Assembly: GCA_017543335.1 (NCBI GenBank)
Contig: JAFYGE010000060.1
Coordinates: 1 to 64,000 of the forward strand
Length of the DNA stretch: 64,000 nt
Origin: Ruminococcus sp.
Lineage (GTDB): Bacteria > Bacillota > Clostridia > Oscillospirales > Ruminococcaceae
Direction of reading: 5' to 3'
In this document: in pieces, positions 8,437 to 17,463 of the stretch
Layout: each line of letters starts with the position of its first letter
Position numbering within the stretch: position 1 is the first letter of the stretch
Notes under the pieces: model-generated
The model's input: only the letters and a program-made list of their open reading frames with translations
Told to the model about the DNA's origin: nothing
Database searches by the model: none
Translations under genes and position numbers: made by a program

Positions 8437-9482
8437 TGAGAGTTGCACTTTCTAATTTGGTTCTTGCTGCGGACTCTGAAAAGCTGATAAATTTATATCA
8501 CAATGGCTTTATAGTCTGCATAATTCTTGCTATACTCTTCTTTGTAGCTGCTATTGTAATGTTTTTTGTATTTGATATAAGAAATATTTTCAATATCAAG
8601 ACCGGAAGAGCTCAGAAGCGTAAGATAGACGAAATGGAAAAGGAGAATTCCCTTACCGGACGCTTTATAGCTCCTAATTCCAAAAAGAAGAAAAGCGGAC
8701 TTACCGGTGAATTTTCCGGCAAGCTAAATAAGATAAAGAATGATATAACTTCAAGAAAAGAAGCTAATAAACCTCAGGAGGAATTCAGTGCAAAGGAGTA
8801 CTATGAAAAGCAGGAGTATCCTGAACAGGCATATAAGCCTAAGGCACTCGTAGAACCTCCGGCAGCAGCCGATAAGGAAGCTCCGAAGGCTGTTCAGAAT
8901 GAGGAGATAAAGGTTGATGAGCTCGCAAACGAAAAGCCTGAAACTACTGTTCTTTCAGCTGCTCAGGCGGACATAAATGGTGTACAGGAGACTTCGGTAC
9001 TCTCAGAGACACCTGTTGACGACTATGGTGTACAGGAGACCTCAGTACTCTCAGAGACACCTGTTGACGATTATGGTGTACAGGAGACTTCGGTACTCTC
9101 AGAGACACCTGTTGACAATTACGGTGCACAGGAGACATCAGTGCTCTCAGAGACACCTGTTGACGACTATGGTGCACAGGAGACATCAGTGCTCTCAGAG
9201 ACACCTGTAGATAATTATGGTGCACAGGAGACTTCAGTACTCTCAGAGACACCTGTTGACGACTACGGTGCACAGGAGACCTCAGTACTCTCAGAGACAC
9301 CTGTAGACAACTACGGTGCACAGGAGACTTCAGTGCTCAGTGCAGCTCCTGCCGCAGCTCAGACAGCACAGTCTGCCTCGGTTGAGGATACAGATATTGG
9401 TGACTATGCTCCTGTATACTCAGGATTTAAGATAACCAAAAATATAGTGCTCATACATACTCAGGAAATAATTGATATATGA
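8436..9482 (+). CDS. Membrane protein with seven 16-residue Thr-rich repeats, likely kinase substrate
   Basis: A 348-aa protein whose ATG overlaps the kinase stop (TAATG). One membrane helix at about 24-48 is followed by a basic cytoplasmic-type stretch (Lys/Arg-rich, residues 50-120) and an acidic linker. Then come seven tandem copies of (V/A)QETSVLSETPVD(D/N)YG plus a partial eighth. The repeat core ETSVL resembles the ETTSVFRAD phospho-threonine motif of GarA/OdhI. TPVD places Asp at +3 of a threonine, the pattern read by FHA domains. I infer a multi-site phosphorylated docking protein acted on by the neighbouring kinase and phosphatase. No homologous family recognised, and no FHA protein lies nearby. 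Confidence 0.8.
   Translation: MRVALSNLVLAADSEKLINLYHNGFIVCIILAILFFVAAIVMFFVFDIRNIFNIKTGRAQKRKIDEMEKENSLTGRFIAPNSKKKKSGLTGEFSGKLNKIKNDITSRKEANKPQEEFSAKEYYEKQEYPEQAYKPKALVEPPAAADKEAPKAVQNEEIKVDELANEKPETTVLSAAQADINGVQETSVLSETPVDDYGVQETSVLSETPVDDYGVQETSVLSETPVDNYGAQETSVLSETPVDDYGAQETSVLSETPVDNYGAQETSVLSETPVDDYGAQETSVLSETPVDNYGAQETSVLSAAPAAAQTAQSASVEDTDIGDYAPVYSGFKITKNIVLIHTQEIIDI
8982..9347 (+). repeat. 48-bp tandem repeat array (7 full units plus partial)
   Basis: In-frame 48-bp units, each encoding 16 residues and differing only at a few third positions and at the GTA/GCA and GAC/AAT codons. Units alternate DDYG and DNYG endings in the later copies, which suggests duplication of a 96-bp pair. 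An array this uniform can change copy number by slippage. Confidence 0.95.
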
Positions 9483-9498
9483 TATACGGAGGATAATT

Positions 9499-9963
9499 AT
9501 GAAAAGGGATATGGCGAAGTTCAGGAAAATATTTATGCTGATGCTTTGCTGTTACTGGCTCATACCGCTGTCATTTTTGCTGATGATATTTGCGGACTTT
9601 AATATCCCCGGTATCAGAAGGATACTTGCCTATGGAGTCGGTATCCTGTTCTGGACCGGAGCTCTTTCCGGAACAGTATTTCTTATTATACTGGACAGAG
9701 CAAGAAAAAAAGAGAATTTTAAGGAAGACAAAACATTGTCTCCCGGAGCATTTGCATTTTTCCGGACAAAGCAGGCAAGACCGGTCGATATAATAACAAT
9801 ACCGGTCACAGCTGCCGCAGTTGTAATGATTTTCATAAAAGATGTACCGCAGACAATAAAGTTTGCAGTGTGGTCATTAGCTCTATTTATGATAATTTTT
9901 CATTCAGCAGTTAACGGAAGAAATTATATATATTTGAACAAAAGAGCACAGATGAAAGGATGA
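9499..9963 (+). CDS. Small polytopic membrane protein, unknown function
   Basis: 154 aa from the ATG preceded by ACGGAGGAT at seven bases. A frame extending 27 bases upstream overlaps the previous gene and lacks a ribosome site. Four predicted membrane helices: about 12-33, 42-66, 100-117 and 122-140, with a charged loop at 70-95 (RARKKENFKED). No family recognised. It sits between the repeat protein and the giant surface protein in one operon, so it may assist signalling or export of the surface protein. That role is a guess from position only. Confidence 0.8.
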   Translation: MKRDMAKFRKIFMLMLCCYWLIPLSFLLMIFADFNIPGIRRILAYGVGILFWTGALSGTVFLIILDRARKKENFKEDKTLSPGAFAFFRTKQARPVDIITIPVTAAAVVMIFIKDVPQTIKFAVWSLALFMIIFHSAVNGRNYIYLNKRAQMKG

Positions 9964-9972
9964 GTGGTAGAA

Positions 9973-12900
9973 ATGAAAAAGAGTGAACTGGCTAAACGTG
10001 CCTCCGCACTTTCGGTTGCGGCTGCACTGACAGTTTCGGCACTATGCTGGGATAATGTGCTTCTTAATAATAAGGATATAACGGCTGTTTCCTATGCTGA
10101 GGACGCAGCTGCAGTGCCAAATAACAGAAAAAGTGCTATGGTTACCAGCAAATCTGAGTATCCTTCATGTCTGGTCATCACATCCCGTGAGCCGGAAATA
10201 GTCGGAGAGTTTGTCATAGGTGTTGAGTACTATGATATCGTAAGAAATTTCTTTGACATAAATATTATAATACCGGCTGACCCGAGTGATCCGGAGTCTG
10301 TTGAGGAGAGAAAGGTAATAAATGCCGACGGCGTAACTGTGCCTGCCGGTGCATATACTGTGGAGATAACTGCAAAAGAGGATACCCTTGCGGAAAATCC
10401 GTATGATCTGAATGGCTTTACTGACAATAAGCTCTCAGTTACTATAAATACATGGGACCTGAATGCATCTCAGTTCGTGTATCCGGAGAACGGAACCTCT
10501 TTCTTCTATCTTAATGACAATACTATCCTTTCACCTCTTGCGTATGATTATATCAAACACAGAGGCTATACCGATACAGGAAATATACTTATATCCAATG
10601 ACGATGAGTACTCCGAGTTTGAGTCGGATATGTTTGAGCCGGATATGACTGTTTTGAAGGTAACTGAACTCAGAACAGGTGATGTTCCGGAGAGCAGTTC
10701 GTATACCATAAAACGTTATACTAAAGATAATTCAGTGCCATATTATTACGGTGAGAAAGTAAGGATAACTCCGTATGCTTCTAAGGTAAGAGTAGGCGGA
10801 GATCCTAATGAGTATACCAAGCCTTTCTTCTATACAGTAGGCAGCGGTGCTGTTACAGCAGAGCCTTTCACAGTGACACTAAAAAATGATTCCGGTGAAT
10901 TTGTGGTAGAAGAACAGCCTGATAAGTTTATTGTAAAACCTGCAAATGCCGATGTTGTCGCAGGTAAGATATATCAGATAGCTGTTGAGTTCGATACGGG
11001 TACTGTAGTTACCAATGAGCCTCTTGTCATAGATAAAAATAATATGACGGGCGATATAAAGTGCATTACTAAAATTGAAAGCACTGACTTTATTGTAAAC
11101 AATAATACAAGCTTCGGAAGAGCTGTTCTGAGCGAAGATCATAAGCTGCTCACAGTTACTCCTAACAGCGGCTATTCGCTTGGAAAGGTGTATATCATAC
11201 CTGACAGCGACAAAAAGCGTGTGGAGCTTCTGCCGCAGAATAATCCGGACGGTTCTGTAAGCTATAATATTGATACCACTAATATCCACTGCAATGCGAC
11301 TATTGAGATCAATTATTTCCTTGCCCTCAGTATTGACCTTGCTGAACTTGCAAGAAGCGGTCAGGTTTTGCCGCTTGCCGACGGTATTGGAAAGGTCGAG
11401 ATAGTAGGTCAGCATCATACAAGCGGATTCTTCTATGAAGACCGTAAAGAGAATTCTTTTGATGTCAGCCACGGTATCACAGGTGCTCAGCTCCTTGTGA
11501 CTGTTACAGATAACGGTGCGGATGACATATCGAATCCTGCACATAAGTGGATGATACACAGCGTCAATTACAATGGCGGAAGCAATGGAGTTCGTGTAAG
11601 AGAAGATGATCCTACAAGAAAGCTCGTCGACATAATGTTTGACCTTAATTCTCCGAGCCACAATGTTCAGGTACAGTTTGAGCTTCAGGCTTTTGCTCAG
11701 AGCATAACTGCCGGTGAGGGCGGTACAGCTGAGCTTCAGGGCATAGATGCTGACGGAAATGCAAATTACTCCGGCAGTATAACAGTCAACGCAGTTCCGA
11801 AAGCAGGATATTACGTAAAGTCCATAACAAGGAACGGCACAGAGATATTCAGTGCAGCAGAGACAAACGGTGCTGTTATCAGCAATAACGGAATGGTATC
11901 TCTCACTGACCCTGAAAAGGTAAAAACAGAAAATAACTATGAGGTAGTATTCGCAGAAGCAGAAGAAAACAGCAATACTGCGTCGCTGAATATTACAAAG
12001 ATAAACGACAGACTCGATCCGGCTATGAATACTTCACTGCTATGGAATGGCAGCGGTAAGAGCTATAATGTCAGCACTCTTGTTGATGAGTATGATATTG
12101 AAGTGACCGGTGAAGATGCTGAATACAATTATTATGAAGCTTCGGCTGAGTCTGAAGATTATAATTTCATACAGGCAGCAAAAGTAGTTTGTCATGAGAA
12201 AATACAGCAGACCGGTGAGGAAATGCATACAGTTTATTTCCTCGATAAGACTACCGGTGTTGTAACAAAGACTTCTGTAGCAGTAAATGCAGTTGCTCCT
12301 GATATACAGATAACAGATTTTGACGTTACTACAGATAAGTCAACTCTAAGATTCCTTTCGTTCGGTATTTTTGGCCATGACACAATGACAGTAAAGGTAA
12401 CAGCTGAGGACAAGAGCTTAGTACCGCTTACTATCGACGCAATAAGTGCGGTAAGCAGCAACGGCGATGTATATGCAGAGAAAGCTCCCGAGGACGCATC
12501 CGCTTCTGTTGAATTCACTTTTGACCCGGATAAGGACCCTCACAGAGAATTTACCGTTCAGGCAAGCTCTATGGGAGTAACCGGAGTTTCATATACCGTT
12601 AATGTCGAAAACGGCGACATAAAGAATGTTACTCCAAGTAATGAGGAGACAGGATATATCAACCTTTATCTCGAAACCGGAGCTCCGGACGTTAATATAT
12701 CACCGGTAATTCGCTCCGGCGGAAATGATAACGCTTTTGAGACTGCTCTCGAAAACAGCAAGAAGAGCGACAAGAATCATAACGGATTCTACCATAATGA
12801 CGGACTAAAATTCCACGCTTACAGCAGTCCAAAGAATTCAGTCTGGACTAACGCTCCGTTTGAGTATAAGGTAGAAGCTTCCGATAAGTACTCCGGTATA

Positions 12901-15900
12901 GAGAGCGTAAGCGTCAACGGAAAGGTCGTTTCAAGAAGTTCTGACCCTAAGCTGTTTGAGTCGGCAGAAAGTGCTGATTGCAGATATACAGGCTACTACA
13001 AGGCTGATATGGCTGACGGTTCAAACAGTATAACTGTAACAGCTGAGGACCTTGCAATGAACAAGTCTTTCCCTGTATCAAAGACTATAAGGATAGACCG
13101 TTCAGCTCCTGAGCTAAAAATCGAAAGTGCGGTCGTAGTTGACGGTAACGGAAATAAATCAGGATATACAAGCGGTTCATGGACTAATAAACGTGTGGTT
13201 CTGACATTATCTGCTGAGGATAAGGAATCCGGAGTATATTCCATAAACTCATTGGGAAAAGAAAAACTTGAATTTGCAGGCGAAGAAGTAGACAGTGCTA
13301 CAGGTATCAGCAGGAAAAAACGCTATACCTTGACTATACCTGCCGGAAACAATGGAACCTACATATTCGATGCTGTCGACAATGTAAGCAATAAGAGCAA
13401 GCAGGTTTCGTTCACTGTAAGAACTGAGGATTTTGCTCCTTCTGTAAACAGTTTTTATTTCGATAAAAATAAATCCGGCTACTCAATAGACGATGAGGAC
13501 GATAATTCCTATCCTGCACAGGAAATGGATTACGGTTACTATTTCTTTGATGATACAGTAGTAAGGATCAACGCTGCTGATGATGGTGGAAATATAAGTT
13601 CCGGTATCAATCGCTATGAGTACTCACTCATAGATGCAAGTCTTATCCCGGACGGAACTGATATAAACGACAGCCTTATAGCTGAGGCAGGTATACACAC
13701 TATCAGCGGAAAGTCCGAACCGGTATTCAGAGTTCCGGCAAACTGGGCAGGACAGATAGTCGCAAGAGTATTCGATAATGCTGGAAATTGCAGCGGCTGG
13801 CGTACTCCTGACGGTATCATACTTGAGTCTCAGGCTCAGCACAACGCTGAGGAGCATATAAGTATTCAGCTCCCTGAAACAGCTTACAAAACTACAGGTA
13901 CAGGCATTAAGCTTTATGATAAGGCTGTACGCATACCTATGGTCATAAAGGATAACACAGGTATAGGTGATGTTGACTGGGCGTTGAATACATCTGACGG
14001 TCAGGCTCTTAGTGCCGGACATATCAGCATAAGCAGTATAGACCATATCGATGATGACAGATACGAAGTGGGTTCGGTTATCAAGGACTCTGCCGGCATA
14101 AACTGGACTATCACCGAAATGGATAAGAATAATATCACAAGACTTGAAGCTGTTGTTTCTGTAAATCAGGAACGCAGCAATATGGAGCTTTCAGTCAGCA
14201 TGAAGTGTAATTCAGGACATTCAAGTGCATCATCTGCAAGCTTCTCTATAGATACTCAGGCTCCTGTGATACAGTCTGTAACTTTTGATAACAATGCAGC
14301 AAATGAGGTAAACGGAAAGAAGTATTATAATACTCACAGAACAGCTACAGTAAGAGTAAAGGAGAGAAACCTTGATACCAAGAAACTCAACGAGCTTATA
14401 AATGTGGCTGTGTCAAATCCTTCCGGACCTGTAACTGCTGAAAGTTCGTATACAGTAGGACAGTGGAGACTCGTCAGCGGTGAGTCGGATATTGACAGCG
14501 ATAACGCTAATATCTGGGAAGCAAAGGTTACATTCATTGCTGATGCAGACTATACATTCAGTATGGCAGCAGCTGATGCAGCAGGTCATAAGAGCGGAGC
14601 TTCAAATACAGAGGCATTCACTATCGATACTATAGCTCCGGTACTTACTGCCTCATTCGATAACAATGATGTGAAGAACGAGGTATACTACCATGCTGCA
14701 AGAAAAGCGACCGTAAAGATAGTGGATCATAACTTTGATCCTAAGGCAGTAAAGTTTGATCTGAGTGCGTTTGACTCTGATAATACAAGCTATGTAAGTC
14801 TTCCTTCACTCAATATAGAGCCTGATTCATGGAAACGCAGCAGCTCTGATCCTGATGAGTGGACAGCAAGCGTGGTATTCTCAAGAGACGGAAAGTACTC
14901 TTTCAGACTGAATTATACCGATCCTGCAAGAAACAGTGCATCACCATATAGTTCAGGTACATTCTATATCGATACAACAGCTCCTAAGATAATGCAGACC
15001 TTTACCGGAGAATTGTCCGATAAAAGGGCTGTAAACGGAACTTTCGCACCTACTGTTACCTTCCTTGACTTCAATATGGCAGATGAGGGAATGGCAGATA
15101 AGCTTTGCAAGGTAGTTATAGAAAAGGTAGATGTAAACGGTAAGACAGATAAGAAATTCACTTGTTCTTCTCAAAAATTCAGAAGCGGAACATTCTCAAC
15201 TGCTGCAAGCTATGAGCTGATATACGATATATTTGGTGATGAACCTGAAACAGACGGTATCTATAATATCACCATAACTGCCGAGGATATGGCTGGAAAC
15301 GCAGCAAGACCTCAGCATCTCACAGTGTCTGTAAACAGATACGGTTCAACATATGAGGTAATAAATGAACCGGCTATCGATGCGATCAAAAAATTCAGTG
15401 AAGGTACGCCGGTAAGCACTGAATTGCAGGTAGTTGTAAGGGAGATAAGTCCTTCAGAGATAACTGAGGACAGGGAAGTTACTGTTATAAGAAACGGTTA
15501 TGATACCAAAAAGATCGATTCAGCTGGAATGAATATCGAATCCTATAAGACCGGCAATAAAGAAGTGAATGCGGCAGAAAGCGAAGAAGAACAGGACGGC
15601 TGGTATGAGTATATTTACACGTTGAATAGCGATAATTTCAATGCTGACGGTAACTATCTCATAAATATACAGTCGAAGGATGAAGCCGGAAATATCAACA
15701 GTAATAACGCTCCGGTATACGCTGAGAGAAAGTGCGGAATAGAATTCACAATTGACAGGACTGCTCCGGAAGTAATAATAGCAGGTGTTGAGGATAACGC
15801 AGTACTGAAAGAATCTGAAACACAGCTCAGGATAACCTGTTCCGACCAGAATATGAAGGATGTTGAGTCTTTGAGCAAAAATGATATTGTCGTAAAGATA

Positions 15901-16206
15901 AACAATCACAAGTATGATGTCGAGGGACTTCGTATGTTCGGTGCATCATTGAGCAGTGATAGTGCTAATAATATCATAATTGAGCTTCCTATAAAGGCGA
16001 CCGGCAGAAACTCAACAGAGGATATACTGGTATCCGTAAAGGATAAGGCAGGAAACTACTCAGAAGATTCCAAGAGCGGTATCAAATTTAAGCTTTCAGC
16101 TTCATTCTTCCAGAGAAATATGACTGCATCATTGGGAATTGGTGCAAGCGGACTTCTGGCATTGATAGCTGTAGCAATGCTTCTTATGAAAAAGCGTAAG
16201 AAGTGA
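9973..16206 (+). CDS. Giant membrane-anchored Ig-like surface protein
   Basis: About 2,077 aa from ATG 9973; a GTG nine bases upstream is a possible start. The N-terminal signal peptide (KRASALSVAAALTVSALC, cleavage likely after VSYA) is followed by a long extracellular region. The C-terminal half contains repeated Ig-like modules, recognisable by the inter-domain phrase D(T/R)xAP coded near 13096, 14250, 14626, 14968 and 15754 and by recurring W/F-T-x-x-A-x-D-x-A-G-N motifs typical of bacterial Ig-like/HYR domains. A C-terminal helix (LGIGASGLLALIAVAMLLM) followed by KKRKK anchors it to the membrane; no LPxTG motif. Likely an adhesin or structural surface protein, last in the kinase/phosphatase operon. 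Confidence 0.88.
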   Translation: MKKSELAKRASALSVAAALTVSALCWDNVLLNNKDITAVSYAEDAAAVPNNRKSAMVTSKSEYPSCLVITSREPEIVGEFVIGVEYYDIVRNFFDINIIIPADPSDPESVEERKVINADGVTVPAGAYTVEITAKEDTLAENPYDLNGFTDNKLSVTINTWDLNASQFVYPENGTSFFYLNDNTILSPLAYDYIKHRGYTDTGNILISNDDEYSEFESDMFEPDMTVLKVTELRTGDVPESSSYTIKRYTKDNSVPYYYGEKVRITPYASKVRVGGDPNEYTKPFFYTVGSGAVTAEPFTVTLKNDSGEFVVEEQPDKFIVKPANADVVAGKIYQIAVEFDTGTVVTNEPLVIDKNNMTGDIKCITKIESTDFIVNNNTSFGRAVLSEDHKLLTVTPNSGYSLGKVYIIPDSDKKRVELLPQNNPDGSVSYNIDTTNIHCNATIEINYFLALSIDLAELARSGQVLPLADGIGKVEIVGQHHTSGFFYEDRKENSFDVSHGITGAQLLVTVTDNGADDISNPAHKWMIHSVNYNGGSNGVRVREDDPTRKLVDIMFDLNSPSHNVQVQFELQAFAQSITAGEGGTAELQGIDADGNANYSGSITVNAVPKAGYYVKSITRNGTEIFSAAETNGAVISNNGMVSLTDPEKVKTENNYEVVFAEAEENSNTASLNITKINDRLDPAMNTSLLWNGSGKSYNVSTLVDEYDIEVTGEDAEYNYYEASAESEDYNFIQAAKVVCHEKIQQTGEEMHTVYFLDKTTGVVTKTSVAVNAVAPDIQITDFDVTTDKSTLRFLSFGIFGHDTMTVKVTAEDKSLVPLTIDAISAVSSNGDVYAEKAPEDASASVEFTFDPDKDPHREFTVQASSMGVTGVSYTVNVENGDIKNVTPSNEETGYINLYLETGAPDVNISPVIRSGGNDNAFETALENSKKSDKNHNGFYHNDGLKFHAYSSPKNSVWTNAPFEYKVEASDKYSGIESVSVNGKVVSRSSDPKLFESAESADCRYTGYYKADMADGSNSITVTAEDLAMNKSFPVSKTIRIDRSAPELKIESAVVVDGNGNKSGYTSGSWTNKRVVLTLSAEDKESGVYSINSLGKEKLEFAGEEVDSATGISRKKRYTLTIPAGNNGTYIFDAVDNVSNKSKQVSFTVRTEDFAPSVNSFYFDKNKSGYSIDDEDDNSYPAQEMDYGYYFFDDTVVRINAADDGGNISSGINRYEYSLIDASLIPDGTDINDSLIAEAGIHTISGKSEPVFRVPANWAGQIVARVFDNAGNCSGWRTPDGIILESQAQHNAEEHISIQLPETAYKTTGTGIKLYDKAVRIPMVIKDNTGIGDVDWALNTSDGQALSAGHISISSIDHIDDDRYEVGSVIKDSAGINWTITEMDKNNITRLEAVVSVNQERSNMELSVSMKCNSGHSSASSASFSIDTQAPVIQSVTFDNNAANEVNGKKYYNTHRTATVRVKERNLDTKKLNELINVAVSNPSGPVTAESSYTVGQWRLVSGESDIDSDNANIWEAKVTFIADADYTFSMAAADAAGHKSGASNTEAFTIDTIAPVLTASFDNNDVKNEVYYHAARKATVKIVDHNFDPKAVKFDLSAFDSDNTSYVSLPSLNIEPDSWKRSSSDPDEWTASVVFSRDGKYSFRLNYTDPARNSASPYSSGTFYIDTTAPKIMQTFTGELSDKRAVNGTFAPTVTFLDFNMADEGMADKLCKVVIEKVDVNGKTDKKFTCSSQKFRSGTFSTAASYELIYDIFGDEPETDGIYNITITAEDMAGNAARPQHLTVSVNRYGSTYEVINEPAIDAIKKFSEGTPVSTELQVVVREISPSEITEDREVTVIRNGYDTKKIDSAGMNIESYKTGNKEVNAAESEEEQDGWYEYIYTLNSDNFNADGNYLINIQSKDEAGNINSNNAPVYAERKCGIEFTIDRTAPEVIIAGVEDNAVLKESETQLRITCSDQNMKDVESLSKNDIVVKINNHKYDVEGLRMFGASLSSDSANNIIIELPIKATGRNSTEDILVSVKDKAGNYSEDSKSGIKFKLSASFFQRNMTASLGIGASGLLALIAVAMLLMKKRKK

Positions 16207-16220
16207 TAAAAGAACATAAC

Positions 16221-16260
16221 AAAAAGGCTTCATACGAAATTGTATGAAGCCTTTATTTTA
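16221..16260 (+). terminator. Terminator of the kinase/surface-protein operon
   Basis: Perfect 13-bp stem AAAGGCTTCATAC/GTATGAAGCCTTT, loop GAAATT, then ATTTTA. It lies 17 bp after the surface-protein stop and can also serve the minus-strand gene beyond. Confidence 0.9.
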
Positions 16261-16291
16261 GGTCGTGATTTAATTGTCTGAGAAATAATTA

Positions 16292-17449
16292 TCAGTCGTT
16301 GTCATCGTAGAATACATTATAGGTAACAGCTCGGTGACTGTATGTGCTGAGCACAAGACCTATGACTGCGTACATACTTATCATAGCTGTACCGCCGGCA
16401 CTGAGGAATGGCAGAGGAACTCCGATAACCGGAGCAACTTTAAGTACCATGCCGATATTCATTATACAGTGTGAGAGCATCAGACCGAAAGCTCCCATAC
16501 AGATGAATCTACCGAGACGGTCACGGGTAACACGGCTGTCAGCAAATATTTTCAGGCATATATAAGCAAGGATGATAAGAAGTCCGATAGAGCCGAGGAA
16601 GCCGAAAACCTGTCCGACATAGGTAAAAATGAAATCGTTGTGTATTTCGGGAACATAGATATATTCTTCGGCATTTTTGAAAAGTCCCTTGCCGAATATC
16701 TTGCCTGATTTAAGAGCTGCAAGACCGAGGTCCTGCTGATACTCGATATTTTCAGGGTCTGAGCCGGGGTTAAAGAGTATAGTTATACGTTTTTTGTGGA
16801 AGGAGTCGAGTGCGAAAAACCACATTCCTGCGACAGCTCCGCCTATTGCAAATGGAGCTGCAAGAAGATATTTCCATGATATTTTTGCCGAGCATATCAT
16901 GAATCCGAATATAGCAGCGAATACAATAGCTGTACCGTAGTCACCCTGAAGTCCGACTATGCCGATTGGGAGTGCACCATGCAGCAGGAGCAGGAGCATA
17001 TGAGCAGGTTTATTCATGTCCTCCTCATCACGGGAAAGGTGATAGCTGAAAGTAAGTATGAATGCGAGTTTCAACACTTCTGAAGGCTGAAGGTTGAAAC
17101 CTGCGATCCTTATCCAAGCCTGATCGTCCGCACCCGAACGTTGGTATCCGAGCGAGGTGAACGTCAGGGCGACAAGTCCCAACGCTGCCGGAGCGAATAT
17201 GAACCATAGCTTTACGAGTTTACGGTAATCCATAAGTGAAATGAATATCGCTGCAAACAGACCGGCAGCTGTAGATATCAGCTGGGTCTTCCAGTAGCTT
17301 GCACCTACGCCTTCGTCATCACCAAGTCCGCTTTCAACGATAGAGTATATGAGAAGCGTACTTATAATGGCACAAAGCGTAACAGCAAACAGCAATCCGG
17401 CATCGATATTATGTTTGTTGATAGATAATTTTTTGAATGCTGATCTCAT
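16292..17449 (-). CDS. rodA: SEDS-family peptidoglycan glycosyltransferase (RodA/FtsW type)
   Basis: A 385-aa polytopic protein with about ten membrane helices. SEDS hallmarks: WIRIAGFNLQPSEVLKLA after the fourth helix, GDYGTA, the large extracytoplasmic loop between the RITILFNP stretch and HNDFIFTYVGQVFG, and GVPLPFLSAGGT near the C-terminus. SEDS proteins polymerise lipid II with a class B penicillin-binding protein, in elongation (RodA) or division (FtsW). The length and loop sequence favour RodA, but FtsW/SpoVE cannot be excluded because no partner PBP is present. It follows yifB by 14 bp with AAAGGA before the ATG and is probably co-transcribed with it. Confidence 0.88.
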   Translation of the reverse strand: MRSAFKKLSINKHNIDAGLLFAVTLCAIISTLLIYSIVESGLGDDEGVGASYWKTQLISTAAGLFAAIFISLMDYRKLVKLWFIFAPAALGLVALTFTSLGYQRSGADDQAWIRIAGFNLQPSEVLKLAFILTFSYHLSRDEEDMNKPAHMLLLLLHGALPIGIVGLQGDYGTAIVFAAIFGFMICSAKISWKYLLAAPFAIGGAVAGMWFFALDSFHKKRITILFNPGSDPENIEYQQDLGLAALKSGKIFGKGLFKNAEEYIYVPEIHNDFIFTYVGQVFGFLGSIGLLIILAYICLKIFADSRVTRDRLGRFICMGAFGLMLSHCIMNIGMVLKVAPVIGVPLPFLSAGGTAMISMYAVIGLVLSTYSHRAVTYNVFYDDND

Positions 17450-17463
17450 TGTAATCCTTTCTT

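Noticed and set aside
8944-9321. 125-aa minus-strand and 77-aa plus-strand frames through the repeat array
   Set aside because: They are alternative readings of the 48-bp repeats, with low-complexity products and no ribosome sites.
8982-9347. CRISPR-like periodic repeats
   Set aside because: Units are contiguous, with no unique spacers, and encode an in-frame protein repeat.
10879-11661. 260-aa minus-strand open frame inside the giant surface-protein gene
   Set aside because: Antisense shadow: no start signal, odd composition rich in Ile/Tyr/Cys, and the plus-strand gene is continuous through it.
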